Below, in pieces: positions 1 to 9,337 of a stretch of DNA of 64,000 nt. How positions within the stretch are numbered: position 1 is the first letter of the stretch; every line of letters starts with the position of its first letter. The stretch comes from Pseudomonas parafulva NBRC 16636 = DSM 17004 (lineage in GTDB: Bacteria; Pseudomonadota; Gammaproteobacteria; Pseudomonadales; Pseudomonadaceae): the NCBI RefSeq assembly GCF_000730645.1, contig NZ_BBIU01000023.1, forward strand, positions 27,741-91,740, given 5' to 3'. The position numbers and the translations under genes were made by a program. The notes beneath the pieces were generated by a model. The model had not been told where the DNA came from. It did no database searches and saw only the letters and a list, made by a program, of their open reading frames with translations.

Positions 1-615
1 GGCGGCGTGCTGTTCGGCGGCCTGATCGGCTACGCCACTTACCGCATGATCAAGAGCGTCGAGCAGTACCAGGTGGAGGTGATGCTGACCCTGGCGCTGG
101 TGATTGGCGGCTCGGCCATGTGCTACGAACTGCACGTGTCGGCACCGATCGCCATGGTGGTCGCGGGCCTGATCATCGGCAACCTGGGGCGCAACCTGGC
201 GATGAACGACATGACCCGCCGCTACATGGACGGCTTCTGGGAACTGATCGACGACATGCTCAATGCGCTGCTGTTCGCCCTGATCGGCCTGGAGCTGCTG
301 CTGTTGCCGTTCAACTGGATGCACCTGGCGGCTGGCAGCGTGCTGGCACTGGCGGTGCTGCTGTCGCGGCTGCTCACCGTGGCACCGGCGATCGTCCTGC
401 TGCGCCGCTGGCGCCCGGTACCCAAGGGCACGGTGCGGGTGCTGACCTGGGGCGGCCTGCGCGGCGGGGTATCCGTGGCCCTGGCGCTGTCGCTGCCGCT
501 GGGCGAGGAACGTGACCTGCTGCTGTCGATTACCTACATCGTGGTGTTGTCGTCGATTCTGGTGCAGGGGTTGAGCATCGGGCGCGTGGTGCGCAAAGTC
601 AGCGCGCAGCCCTGA
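1..615 (+). CDS. Na+/H+ antiporter (CPA1 family), 3' part only
   Basis: The reading frame is open from the first base of the window, so the gene begins upstream; about 204 C-terminal residues are present. The segment is almost wholly hydrophobic helices with short loops, including a stretch reading LTWGGLRGGVSVALALSLP, typical of the late transmembrane helices of NhaP-type CPA1 sodium/proton antiporters of the inner membrane. These exchange cytoplasmic Na+ or K+ for external H+. The stop codon TGA lies inside the first unit of a CCTGA tandem repeat, and a strong hairpin follows. Confidence is high for a cation:proton antiporter and lower for ion specificity. Confidence 0.85.
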   Translation, partial: GGVLFGGLIGYATYRMIKSVEQYQVEVMLTLALVIGGSAMCYELHVSAPIAMVVAGLIIGNLGRNLAMNDMTRRYMDGFWELIDDMLNALLFALIGLELLLLPFNWMHLAAGSVLALAVLLSRLLTVAPAIVLLRRWRPVPKGTVRVLTWGGLRGGVSVALALSLPLGEERDLLLSITYIVVLSSILVQGLSIGRVVRKVSAQP

Positions 616-650
616 CCTGACCTGACCTGACCTGACCTGACCTGACCTGA
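611..650. repeat. Pentanucleotide tandem repeat (CCTGA)x8
   Basis: Eight uninterrupted copies of CCTGA. The first copy supplies the stop codon of the antiporter gene, so later changes in copy number would not alter the protein. The tract leads directly into a terminator-like hairpin. Confidence 0.97.
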
Positions 651-653
651 AGA

Positions 654-677
654 ACATCGCCGGCTTGCCGGCGATGT
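654..677. terminator. Hairpin between convergent antiporter and thioesterase genes
   Basis: Perfect 11-bp inverted repeat (654-664 with 667-677, ACATCGCCGGC and its complement) with a two-base nominal loop, placed between two convergent stop codons. It lacks a clear U-tract on either strand, so termination is inferred from position. Confidence 0.55.
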
Positions 678-681
678 ACAG

Positions 682-1083
682 CTATTCCACCGCAGAGTCG
701 GGGAACTGGTCCTGCACGTACTTGATCTCGGTACGCCCGTGCGCCGCCGGCAGGCCATCTTCGCCCAGGTTCACGAACACCATGCGCTCGACCGTGAGGA
801 TGCTCTTGCGGGTGATCTTGTTGCGCACTTCGCAGCGCAGGGTGATGGAGGTACGGCCAAACTCGGTGGCGGTGATGCCCAGCTCGATGATGTCACCCTT
901 GCGCGAGGCGCTGACGAAGTTGATCTCCGACATGTACTTGGTCACCACCCGCTGGTTACCCAGCTGGACGATGGCGTAGATCGCGGCCTCTTCGTCGATC
1001 CAGCGCAGCAGGCTGCCGCCGAACAAGGTGCCATTAGGGTTGAGGTCTTCGGGTTTAACCCACTTGCGGGTGTGAAAGTTCAT
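682..1083 (-). CDS. Hotdog-fold acyl-CoA thioesterase
   Basis: A 133-residue cytoplasmic protein of the YciA/BACH-like acyl-CoA hydrolase group, which hydrolyses acyl-CoA to free acid and CoA. The motif NPNGTLFGGSLLRWIDEEAA at about residues 15-33 matches the hotdog active site, with Asp30 in the usual catalytic position and the GG pair before the long helix. The start was set at ATG 1083 because AGGAGT lies just upstream; an upstream in-frame extension lacks a ribosome site. It is convergent with the antiporter gene and divergent from ahcY. Substrate chain length cannot be read from sequence. Confidence 0.85.
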   Translation of the reverse strand: MNFHTRKWVKPEDLNPNGTLFGGSLLRWIDEEAAIYAIVQLGNQRVVTKYMSEINFVSASRKGDIIELGITATEFGRTSITLRCEVRNKITRKSILTVERMVFVNLGEDGLPAAHGRTEIKYVQDQFPDSAVE

Positions 1084-1186
1084 CTGTACTCCTGAACACA
1101 CTGGCTTACGTGCAGCCATCATGGCAGAGCGGCCGGCGCCGCTCCATTGAACATCGACTATCGTCTCGATTAATCGACAGAAAACC

Positions 1187-1215
1187 TTGGGGATGGTGCC
1201 GCTCGCGGCTATAAT
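1187..1215 (+). promoter_or_regulatory. Sigma-70 promoter of ahcY
   Basis: TTGGGG (1187-1192) and a perfect TATAAT (1210-1215) are separated by 17 bases. Transcription would begin near 1222, leaving about 40 nt before the SAH riboswitch and about 158 nt of leader before ahcY. Confidence 0.8.
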
Positions 1216-1263
1216 CGTCGCCGTTTCACATGGCTGCCCACAGCGGGGCCATGCCCGCCACCT

Positions 1264-2789
<1,526 letters not shown>

Positions 2790-2795
2790 GCGGCA

Positions 2796-2950
2796 AGCTT
2801 GAAGCTTCAAGCGGCAAGTAAAGGCAGACCGTGCCGTTGCAGCTTGCAGCTTAAAGATTGACGAACGATGCCCAAGCCAGATCGGCCATAACCGATCTGG
2901 CTTTTACTTGCAGCTTGCCGCTTGCCGCTTTCGGCTTGGCGCTTGCTGCC
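2796..2950. repeat. AAGCTTGCAAGC-type intergenic repeat cluster A
   Basis: The ahcY-metF gap is built from short direct and inverted copies of GCGGCAAG, AAGCTTGAAGCTT and CTTGCAGCTTG. The left copies are complementary to the right copies, so the segment can fold into a long imperfect stem around the terminator at 2876-2905. Similar elements occur at five other intergenic sites in the window. Confidence 0.7.
2876..2905 (+). terminator. Rho-independent terminator between ahcY and metF
   Basis: Perfect 10-bp stem GCCAGATCGG (2876-2885) with CCGATCTGGC (2892-2901), loop CCATAA, then TTTT. It should reduce read-through from the riboswitch-controlled ahcY transcript into metF. Confidence 0.85.
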
Positions 2951-2963
2951 TGAGGAACGAGTG

Positions 2964-3809
2964 ATGTCACAGGAACGCCGTTACAGTTTCGAGTTCTTCC
3001 CGACCAAGACCGACGCCGGTCATGAAAAGCTGATGGGCGTTGCCCGCCAGCTGGCTACCTACAACCCGGACTTCTTCTCCTGCACTTACGGTGCAGGGGG
3101 CTCCACGCGCGACCGCACGCTCAATACCGTGCTGCAACTGGAAAACGAAGTGAAGGTACCTGCCGCACCGCACCTGTCGTGCGTGGGCGACACCAAGGCC
3201 GAGCTGCGCGCACTGCTGGCCGAATACAAGGCGGCGGGTATCAAGCGCATCGTTGCCCTGCGCGGTGACCTGCCCTCGGGCATGGGCATGGCCAGCGGCG
3301 AACTGCGCTACGCCAGTGACCTGGTCGAGTTCATCCGCCAGGAAACCGCCGACCACTTCCACCTGGAGGTAGCCGCCTACCCCGAGATGCACCCCCAGGC
3401 GCGCAACTTCGAGGCCGATGTGGCCAACTTCGTGCACAAGGTCAAGGCCGGTGCCGACAGCGCCATCACCCAGTACTTCTTCAACGCCGACAGCTACTTC
3501 TATTTCGTTGAGCGGGTACAGCAGCAGGGTGTGGATATCCCGGTGGTGCCCGGCATCATGCCGATCACCAACTACAGCAAGCTGGCGCGCTTCTCCGACG
3601 CCTGCGGTGCCGAGATCCCGCGCTGGATCCGCAAGCAGCTCGAAGCCTATGCCGATGACACTGCCAGCATCCAGACGTTTGGCGAAGAGGTGATCACCCG
3701 CATGTGCGAAGAGCTGCTGCAAGGCGGCGCGCCGGGCCTGCACTTCTATACCCTGAACCAGGCCGAGCCGAGCATGGCGATCTGGAACAACCTGAAGCTG
3801 CCTCGCTGA
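2964..3809 (+). CDS. metF: 5,10-methylenetetrahydrofolate reductase
   Basis: A 281-residue flavoprotein that reduces 5,10-methylene-THF to 5-methyl-THF, the methyl donor for methionine synthase. The N terminus (YSFEFFPTKTDAG) is the signature of the MetF TIM barrel, with Glu in the FEFFP strand as the catalytic acid. Further family features are the TYGAGGSTRDRT segment and the VALRGDLP strand. The start at ATG 2964 is preceded by TGAGGA; a GTG three bases upstream in frame is possible but less likely. Its position next to ahcY places it in the methyl cycle. Confidence 0.97.
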   Translation: MSQERRYSFEFFPTKTDAGHEKLMGVARQLATYNPDFFSCTYGAGGSTRDRTLNTVLQLENEVKVPAAPHLSCVGDTKAELRALLAEYKAAGIKRIVALRGDLPSGMGMASGELRYASDLVEFIRQETADHFHLEVAAYPEMHPQARNFEADVANFVHKVKAGADSAITQYFFNADSYFYFVERVQQQGVDIPVVPGIMPITNYSKLARFSDACGAEIPRWIRKQLEAYADDTASIQTFGEEVITRMCEELLQGGAPGLHFYTLNQAEPSMAIWNNLKLPR

Positions 3810-3841
3810 CACGTTTTGTCATAGCGGCTTAAGAAAAAATT

Positions 3842-3874
3842 AAGGCTTTGGCCATAGGCTGAAGCCTTCTTCTT
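3842..3874 (+). terminator. Terminator after metF
   Basis: Stem AAGGCTT (3842-3848) with AAGCCTT (3862-3868), followed by a pyrimidine-rich CTTCTTTTCC tract. Confidence 0.6.
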
Positions 3875-3901
3875 TTCCGGGTTAAACAGGTCCTGCCTGC
3901 C

Positions 3902-4972
3902 ATGCCGTATGCCCAGCCGCCACGCCCCCAACTCGTCTACCTGGCCTTCGGCCCCGCCACCTACCATCAGGAAGCCTGCTTCAGCATCGTCAGTGCCCTT
4001 GCCTGCCTGAACGCTGCCGCTGGCGAGTACCTGGATATCCAGGTGTACACCGACAACCTGCAGCCCTACAGCGGGCTACCCATTACCACCCACTTCATCG
4101 ACGACGCCACCCGCCAAGCCTGGAATGCACCGCACGGGTACCACTTTCGCAGCAAGCATGTGGTCTTGCGCCAGGTCTTGCAGCAGCACCCACTGGCAGT
4201 ACTGATCGACACTGATACGTTTTTCCGCCAGTCGCCCATGCAGTTGTTCAACCGCGTGGCTTCGGGCCGCCTGCTGTGCAATGCCATCGGCCCGCGCTAC
4301 GGCGCCGACAGGCACAGCGTGCTGTACCGCAAGCTGCACGCTACCCTGGCAGAACGCGGGCTGGCTGACGACAGCATGCCCATGGTCAATTCAGGTGTCA
4401 TCGGCCTGGCCCGGGGCGATGCCGGCACCCTCGACCATGCGCTCGCGTTGATGGACGAACTGCACCCCGTGGCACCAGAAGCCTACGCACTGGAAGAATT
4501 CTGCCTGGCGGTGGCCGCCTACCGCAGGCTGGCAGTGCATGAATGCACCGACGTGATCCACCACTACTGGAGCCACAAGGCGCAGTTTCGCGCCAAGATC
4601 CAGGCCTGGCTGCGCAAGCATGGCCACGACCTGCTGAGCGCTGCTGCGCTGGCGGATGTGGCGAAGGTGAATGACCAATTGCCCCGCCCGCCAGTACTGC
4701 ACCGCCTGGGCTACAAGGCCCTCACCCTCACCCTGCCCAGCCGTGAGCGCCAATTCGCACGCGAGCTGCTGTACGGCTGTTACCCCTACCCCAACGAATT
4801 CGACCGGGCGTGCGCACCGGCGTGGTGGGACAAGGCACTGGAGAACCTCACCGGCCGGTGCGGCCACGTGGCGCCCGAGCATGTGCGCCAATGCCTGCGC
4901 CACCCGGGGCTGCGCCTGTCGCTGGGCGAGCGGCGCAAGGATGTCGAGGCCCACCTGATGAGGGCGCGCTAG
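3902..4972 (+). CDS. GT-A-fold glycosyltransferase-like protein of unknown function
   Basis: A 356-residue protein without signal peptide or membrane helix. The early strand LVYLAFGPATYHQEACFSIVSA, followed by VLIDTDTFF at about residues 99-107, resembles the nucleotide-binding core and DxD metal motif of GT-A nucleotide-sugar transferases; MVNSGVIGL at about 161-169 fits the acceptor-side loop of family 8-like enzymes. The acceptor is unknown. No polysaccharide genes lie nearby: metF is upstream and a solute-binding protein gene follows after 63 bases. The ribosome site is weak (AACAGG), so the start is moderately sure. A hypothetical protein with a nucleotide-diphospho-sugar transferase fold is the safest label. 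Confidence 0.65.
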   Translation: MPYAQPPRPQLVYLAFGPATYHQEACFSIVSALACLNAAAGEYLDIQVYTDNLQPYSGLPITTHFIDDATRQAWNAPHGYHFRSKHVVLRQVLQQHPLAVLIDTDTFFRQSPMQLFNRVASGRLLCNAIGPRYGADRHSVLYRKLHATLAERGLADDSMPMVNSGVIGLARGDAGTLDHALALMDELHPVAPEAYALEEFCLAVAAYRRLAVHECTDVIHHYWSHKAQFRAKIQAWLRKHGHDLLSAAALADVAKVNDQLPRPPVLHRLGYKALTLTLPSRERQFARELLYGCYPYPNEFDRACAPAWWDKALENLTGRCGHVAPEHVRQCLRHPGLRLSLGERRKDVEAHLMRAR

Positions 4973-5035
4973 AGCGCGCCGGGGGCTTGCCATCGGGTAC
5001 TGGCCTTGGCCTGGCCGAGCGCGTAATCTCCGGCC

Positions 5036-5824
5036 ATGCGCCATTACGCCTGCCTGTTCTGGACCCTGCTGCTTACCTGCCTCAGCCCTCTGGCGCTGGG
5101 CGAGCGGCTGCGTCTGGTAAGTGATGACTGGGCACCCTACGTGTATGAACAAGAGGGCCAACCACGCGGCATCGACGTCGAAGTTACCACCCAGGTGTTC
5201 GCACGCCTGGGGGTACAGGTTGAATGGCAGTTCATGCCCTGGAAACGCTGCCTGGCGATGGTCGAACAGGGCCAGGCCGATGGTGTCATGGATATTTTCC
5301 AGTCAGACGCGCGTCACCCCTACCTGCTGTTCCCGGCAGAACCCATGTCGGTGGTGGAATTCGTGCTGTTCCAGGCGAACGCACGCCGGCACTCGGTCGA
5401 CAACCTCAACGACCTCGGCAACCTGCGTATCGGTACCTCACCTGGCTATGACTACGGAGCCGCGTTCAACCAGGCGTCGGCCTTTCAACGCGAGGCCGCA
5501 CCCACCCATGAGGCCAACTTCGGCAAGCTGGTGCTGGGGCGCATCGACCTGGCGATCACCGACCGCAAGGTGGGCCAGTACCTGATCCAGCACATGGGCC
5601 TGCAACAGCAGGTCGAACCGTTGCCCTTGGTGATCAGCCGCAAGGCGCAGTTCCTGGGCCTCGTGCGCAAGCCCGGCCGCGAGGCCCTGGCCCACGCTTT
5701 TACCGAGGAGTTGCGGCGTTTCAAGCAGGAGCCCGCCTATGCGGCCATCATCGAGCGTTACATAAACGACTCCAAAAACATTCTTGACGCCGTTGAGCAG
5801 CAGGAAAGCAGCACAGCGCGCTAG
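5036..5824 (+). CDS. Periplasmic solute-binding protein, family 3 (orphan)
   Basis: A 262-residue protein with a Sec signal peptide (residues 1 to about 22, ending LSPLALG) and a bacterial extracellular solute-binding family 3 fold: the mature N terminus RLVSDDWAPYVYEQ, the lobe-1 motif GIDVEVTTQVFARLG and the lobe-2 strand LRIGTSPGYDYG. Such proteins bind amino acids or similar small solutes in the periplasm. No permease or ATPase gene is adjacent, so it may serve a distant transporter or act in sensing. The start at ATG 5036 is supported by the signal peptide; the ribosome site is not obvious. Confidence 0.75.
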   Translation: MRHYACLFWTLLLTCLSPLALGERLRLVSDDWAPYVYEQEGQPRGIDVEVTTQVFARLGVQVEWQFMPWKRCLAMVEQGQADGVMDIFQSDARHPYLLFPAEPMSVVEFVLFQANARRHSVDNLNDLGNLRIGTSPGYDYGAAFNQASAFQREAAPTHEANFGKLVLGRIDLAITDRKVGQYLIQHMGLQQQVEPLPLVISRKAQFLGLVRKPGREALAHAFTEELRRFKQEPAYAAIIERYINDSKNILDAVEQQESSTAR

Positions 5825-6042
5825 CTCTGTTATACTCGGGCCTTCCCGCCCGGCTCACGCCCGGACGCTCGGCCTCGCAACAGGCATCCCGATCGGCATA
5901 GACGCACCCTGGCGTCAGCCTTCCGTTTCCCGGATGTGCAGTGAAAGCCCAGCTGGACCGGACGCGATCGCATCCTACAGATGCCCGTCGCGCCAGGCAG
6001 AACATCCCTACGGGCCCAGCCCACACGAGAACAGGATTGCCC
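5825..6042 (+). promoter_or_regulatory. Leader region of rhlE with candidate -10 element
   Basis: A 218-base gap upstream of rhlE. TATACT at 5831-5836 is a good -10 hexamer but no convincing -35 lies 17 bases upstream. If used, transcription from near 5843 leaves a ~200-nt untranslated leader. No other gene or known motif was recognised here. Confidence 0.35.
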
Positions 6043-7914
6043 ATGTCCTTTGCTTCCCTCGGTCTCTCCGAGGCTCTTGTCCGCGCTATCGAAGCTGCGG
6101 GCTATACCCAGCCGACCCCCGTGCAACAGCGGGCCATTCCCGCCGTGTTGCAAGGCCGCGACCTGATGGTTGCCGCACAGACAGGTACGGGTAAAACCGG
6201 CGGTTTCGCCCTGCCGATCCTCGAGCGCCTGTTCCCCGCCGGCCACCCCGACAAGTCGCAGCGCCACGGCCCGCGTCAGCCCCGCGTACTGGTACTTACC
6301 CCAACCCGCGAGCTGGCAGCCCAGGTGCACGACAGCTTCAAGGTGTATGCCCGTGACCTGCCACTGGTCAGCGCCTGCATCTTCGGCGGTGTCGGCATGA
6401 ACCCGCAGGTGCAGGCCATCGCCAAGGGTGTCGACGTACTGGTCGCCTGCCCAGGCCGCCTGCTCGACCTGGCAGGCCAAGGCAAGGTCGACCTGGCCCA
6501 CGTTGAAATCCTGGTTCTCGATGAAGCCGACCGCATGCTCGACATGGGCTTCATCCATGACGTGAAGAAAGTGCTGGCACGCCTGCCGTCCAAGCGCCAG
6601 AACCTGCTGTTCTCGGCTACGTTCTCCAAAGACATCACCGACCTGGCCGACAAGCTCCTGCACAACCCGGAGCGTATCGAGGTCACCCCGCCCAACACCA
6701 CCGTCGAGCGTATCGAGCAGCGCGTCTACCGCCTGCCCGCCAGCCACAAGCGCGCCCTGCTGGCGCACTTGATCACCCTCGGCGCGTGGGAGCAGGTTCT
6801 GGTGTTCACCCGCACCAAGCACGGCGCCAACCGCCTGGCCGAGTACCTGGAAAAGCACGGCCTCACCGCCGCGGCCATCCACGGCAACAAGAGCCAGAAC
6901 GCCCGCACCAAGGCATTGGCTGACTTCAAGGCCAACACCGTGCGCGTACTGGTTGCCACCGACATTGCAGCGCGTGGCCTGGACATCGACCAACTGCCCC
7001 ATGTGGTCAACTTCGAACTGCCCAACGTAGAAGAAGACTACGTACACCGTATTGGCCGTACTGGCCGTGCCGGCCGTTCGGGGGAAGCGATTTCCCTGGT
7101 TGCACCCGACGAAGAGAAACTGCTCAAGAGCATCGAGCGGGTAACCCGGCAGAAAATCGCCGACGGCGACCTCATGGGCTTCGACGCCAGCCAGGTAGAG
7201 GCCGAAAAGCCGGAAGTGCGCGAGCGCCAGCAGCCCAACGGCCGCGGCGGGCGCAACCAGCAGGCCCGTGGCGAAGGCAGCAAGGACGCCAACGGCGGCC
7301 GCAAGGACAAGGGCAAGGACAAAGGCCGGACACGCCAGCAGGCTGCAGACAAGCCCGCCGAAAAGCAGGCCAGTGGCGAGCGCCAGCAGCAGCCACGCAA
7401 ACCGCGGGACAACAAGCCGCGCCAGCAGGCCAGCAACAGCAGTGTCCCGAAGGCGCCTGCCGACCGTGACCCAGAAGTGTTCCTGGATGACGATGTGGAC
7501 AACTTCGGTAACCGTGCCGACTACGTCAGCCCTTACCAGAACGGCAAGGGCCAGGGCCGCAACCGTCGCCCTGGCGGTCAGGGCCAGGGGCAAGGCAATG
7601 GCCAACAGCGCAGCAACGGAGGCGGCGGCGGTCAGGCCCGCAATGGCGGCCAGCCACGTTCCGGTGCCGGTGAAAAGCGCCCGCCCCGTGCCCACAATGG
7701 TGGCGGTGCCCGCCGTGATGGTGGCGCAGGCCGTGGCCGCCCAGCCCGCGAAGACGCCGAGCCGGCCGTGCGCAGCCCTCGCCAGCCGCAGAGCCAGCCG
7801 GTGATCATCCGCAAGGAATCCAAGCTCGACCGTTTCCCGACGCCTGAGCAACTGGAAGACCTGCCCGCCCGCCCACGCGGTGAGCGCCCTGCGTTGTTAA
7901 CGCGCAAGGGCTGA
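6043..7914 (+). CDS. rhlE: DEAD-box ATP-dependent RNA helicase RhlE
   Basis: A 623-residue protein whose first ~380 residues form the two RecA-like domains of a DEAD-box helicase. Visible motifs are the Q motif (PTPVQQ), AQTGTGKT (45-52), PTREL, LVLDEAD, SAT, ARGLDID and HRIGRTGR. The remainder is a long basic, Gln/Gly/Arg/Asn-rich disordered tail with RGG-like clusters, typical of pseudomonad RhlE and probably RNA binding. It unwinds short RNA duplexes in ribosome assembly or RNA decay. The start at ATG 6043 fits the conserved N terminus [12 protein letters not shown]; an in-frame GTG extension to 5941 is unlikely. The leader is about 200 bases. Confidence 0.95.
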   Translation: MSFASLGLSEALVRAIEAAGYTQPTPVQQRAIPAVLQGRDLMVAAQTGTGKTGGFALPILERLFPAGHPDKSQRHGPRQPRVLVLTPTRELAAQVHDSFKVYARDLPLVSACIFGGVGMNPQVQAIAKGVDVLVACPGRLLDLAGQGKVDLAHVEILVLDEADRMLDMGFIHDVKKVLARLPSKRQNLLFSATFSKDITDLADKLLHNPERIEVTPPNTTVERIEQRVYRLPASHKRALLAHLITLGAWEQVLVFTRTKHGANRLAEYLEKHGLTAAAIHGNKSQNARTKALADFKANTVRVLVATDIAARGLDIDQLPHVVNFELPNVEEDYVHRIGRTGRAGRSGEAISLVAPDEEKLLKSIERVTRQKIADGDLMGFDASQVEAEKPEVRERQQPNGRGGRNQQARGEGSKDANGGRKDKGKDKGRTRQQAADKPAEKQASGERQQQPRKPRDNKPRQQASNSSVPKAPADRDPEVFLDDDVDNFGNRADYVSPYQNGKGQGRNRRPGGQGQGQGNGQQRSNGGGGGQARNGGQPRSGAGEKRPPRAHNGGGARRDGGAGRGRPAREDAEPAVRSPRQPQSQPVIIRKESKLDRFPTPEQLEDLPARPRGERPALLTRKG

Positions 7915-7921
7915 TAACAAA

Positions 7922-7946
7922 AAAGGGGCCGCTTAGCGGCCCCTTT
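7922..7946. terminator. Bidirectional terminator between rhlE and yceI
   Basis: Perfect 12-bp inverted repeat AAAGGGGCCGCT (7922-7933) with its complement (7935-7946), bounded by A and T tracts so that it works on both strands, between convergent genes. Confidence 0.92.
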
Positions 7947-7965
7947 CTCATTCAACGCACAGCTA

Positions 7966-8544
7966 TTACTTCTGCTTCACGCCTTCAACACTGATATCCA
8001 GATCCAGGGTCTGCGAAGTCGGGCCTGGGCCTTTGATACCGAAGTCGTTCAGGTCAAGGGTAGTGGTGGCATTGAAGCCTGCGCGCTCGCCGCCCCATGG
8101 GTCCTTGCCCTCACCATTGAAGGTGGCCTTGAAGGTGACCGGCTTGGTCACGCCATGCAGGGTCAGGTCACCGGTCACGTCAGCGGTTTTTTCGCCTGTG
8201 GACTTGACGCTGGTGGAGACGAACTTGGCATCCGGGTATTTCTTCACATCCAGGAAATCGGCGCTGGCGATGTGCTTGTCACGCTCGGCATGGTTCGACC
8301 ACAGGCTGGCGGTTTTCAGGTCGACGCTGATCTTGCTGGCTTCAGGCTTGGCGCTGTCCCAGCTGAAGTTGCCGTCGAAGTCCTTGAAGGTGCCGTGAAT
8401 GAAGCTGTAGCCCAGGTGGCTGATCTTCCAGTCAACGAATGCGTGCTGGCCTTCCTTGTCGATCTTGTACTCGGCAGCCATGACCTGGCCGGCGGAGAGC
8501 AGAGCGGTACCGAGCGCCAGAGCGGCAAAAGTCTTTTTCAACAT
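7966..8544 (-). CDS. yceI: YceI family periplasmic lipid-binding-type protein
   Basis: A 192-residue exported protein with a signal peptide ending QVMA before AEYKID (cleavage after residue 23). The mature part is a YceI lipocalin-like beta-barrel: [17 protein letters not shown] at the start, [13 protein letters not shown] in the middle and [10 protein letters not shown] at the end. Family members bind isoprenoid lipids such as polyprenyl chains. It lies 33 bases after the cytochrome b561 gene, a recurring pairing that suggests membrane electron transfer linked to a bound quinone-like lipid; that link is inference. ATG 8544 was chosen because GGAAGG precedes it and the signal peptide starts there. 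Confidence 0.92.
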   Translation of the reverse strand: MLKKTFAALALGTALLSAGQVMAAEYKIDKEGQHAFVDWKISHLGYSFIHGTFKDFDGNFSWDSAKPEASKISVDLKTASLWSNHAERDKHIASADFLDVKKYPDAKFVSTSVKSTGEKTADVTGDLTLHGVTKPVTFKATFNGEGKDPWGGERAGFNATTTLDLNDFGIKGPGPTSQTLDLDISVEGVKQK

Positions 8545-8577
8545 CGTCACTTCCTTCCTTTGCAATTGAGTTGAGGA

Positions 8578-9129
8578 TCAAGCTTTGCGGCCCAGCATGC
8601 GGGTGAGGGTCGCGTCACGGTCAATGAAATGGTGCTTGAGTGCAGCAAGGCCATGCAACCCCGCGAAGATCACCACGCCCCACGCCAGCCACAGGTGTAC
8701 CACCCCAGCCACGTCGGCCTGGTCCGGCAGGTTGCTGACCAGTGCAGGCACTTCGAACAAGCCGAACACCGGAATACCAACGCCATCGGCGGTGGAGATC
8801 AGGTACCCGGCAGTCATCAGCGCAAACAACCCCAGGTACAGGCCCAGATGCCCAAGCTTTGCAGCCACCCGCGTGAGCGGGCCGTGGCTGGCAGGTGCCG
8901 GTGGCGGCGGGCTGACGAAGCGCCACAGTACCCGCAGCAGCATGACGGCCAACAACACCAGGCCGATGCTCTTGTGCAGGTCAGGGCCTGCCTTGCGCCA
9001 CGGGCTGTAGTAGTCGAGGCCGACCATCCAGAGGCCTAGACCGAACAACCCGAAAACGGTGAGCGCCACGCCCCAATGCATGACCATACTGACAACGCCG
9101 TAGCGTGAAGGTGAATTGCGCAGTTGCAT
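8578..9129 (-). CDS. Cytochrome b561 family membrane protein
   Basis: A 183-residue inner-membrane protein with four predicted helices. Histidines in MHWG, DLHKSIG, VVHLWLAWG and GLHGLAALKHH are suited to ligating two b-type hemes. Bacterial CybB-like proteins pass electrons between the quinone pool and superoxide or periplasmic acceptors. It is the first gene of a two-gene unit with yceI. The start at ATG 9129 gives the conserved short cytoplasmic N terminus before helix 1. The region upstream (9130-9280) is AT-rich for this genome and probably holds its promoter. Confidence 0.93.
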   Translation of the reverse strand: MQLRNSPSRYGVVSMVMHWGVALTVFGLFGLGLWMVGLDYYSPWRKAGPDLHKSIGLVLLAVMLLRVLWRFVSPPPPAPASHGPLTRVAAKLGHLGLYLGLFALMTAGYLISTADGVGIPVFGLFEVPALVSNLPDQADVAGVVHLWLAWGVVIFAGLHGLAALKHHFIDRDATLTRMLGRKA

Positions 9130-9286
9130 GATGACCTACTTCCCCGTGAAAGCTGTGCACAGACTAGCGCGAAACGTATCGAATAAAAGCGGAAAAAATT
9201 GCTATGGATTATCGAGAAATCCGATAGCAATTGTTACGAGCCGTTATTAAGGAAACGTTAACGGAAGGCGTTGAATGACGGCTGTT

Positions 9287-9328
9287 AGCGCCGGCCCATC
9301 GCCGCTCATGGGCGATGGCACCGGCGCT
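9287..9328 (-). terminator. Hairpin downstream of the amine oxidase gene
   Basis: Long imperfect stem: AGCGCCGG (9287-9294) with CCGGCGCT (9321-9328), and CCATCGCC (9296-9303) with GGCGATGG (9311-9318). It directly follows the amine oxidase stop codon on the minus strand but has no U-tract. Confidence 0.5.
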
Positions 9329-9337
9329 GTCTGCAGG

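Noticed and set aside
5830..7851. 673-residue minus-strand frame opposite rhlE.
   Set aside because: Shadow of the rhlE reading frame; composition (Ala/Leu/Val runs, no motif) and lack of ribosome site argue against a gene.
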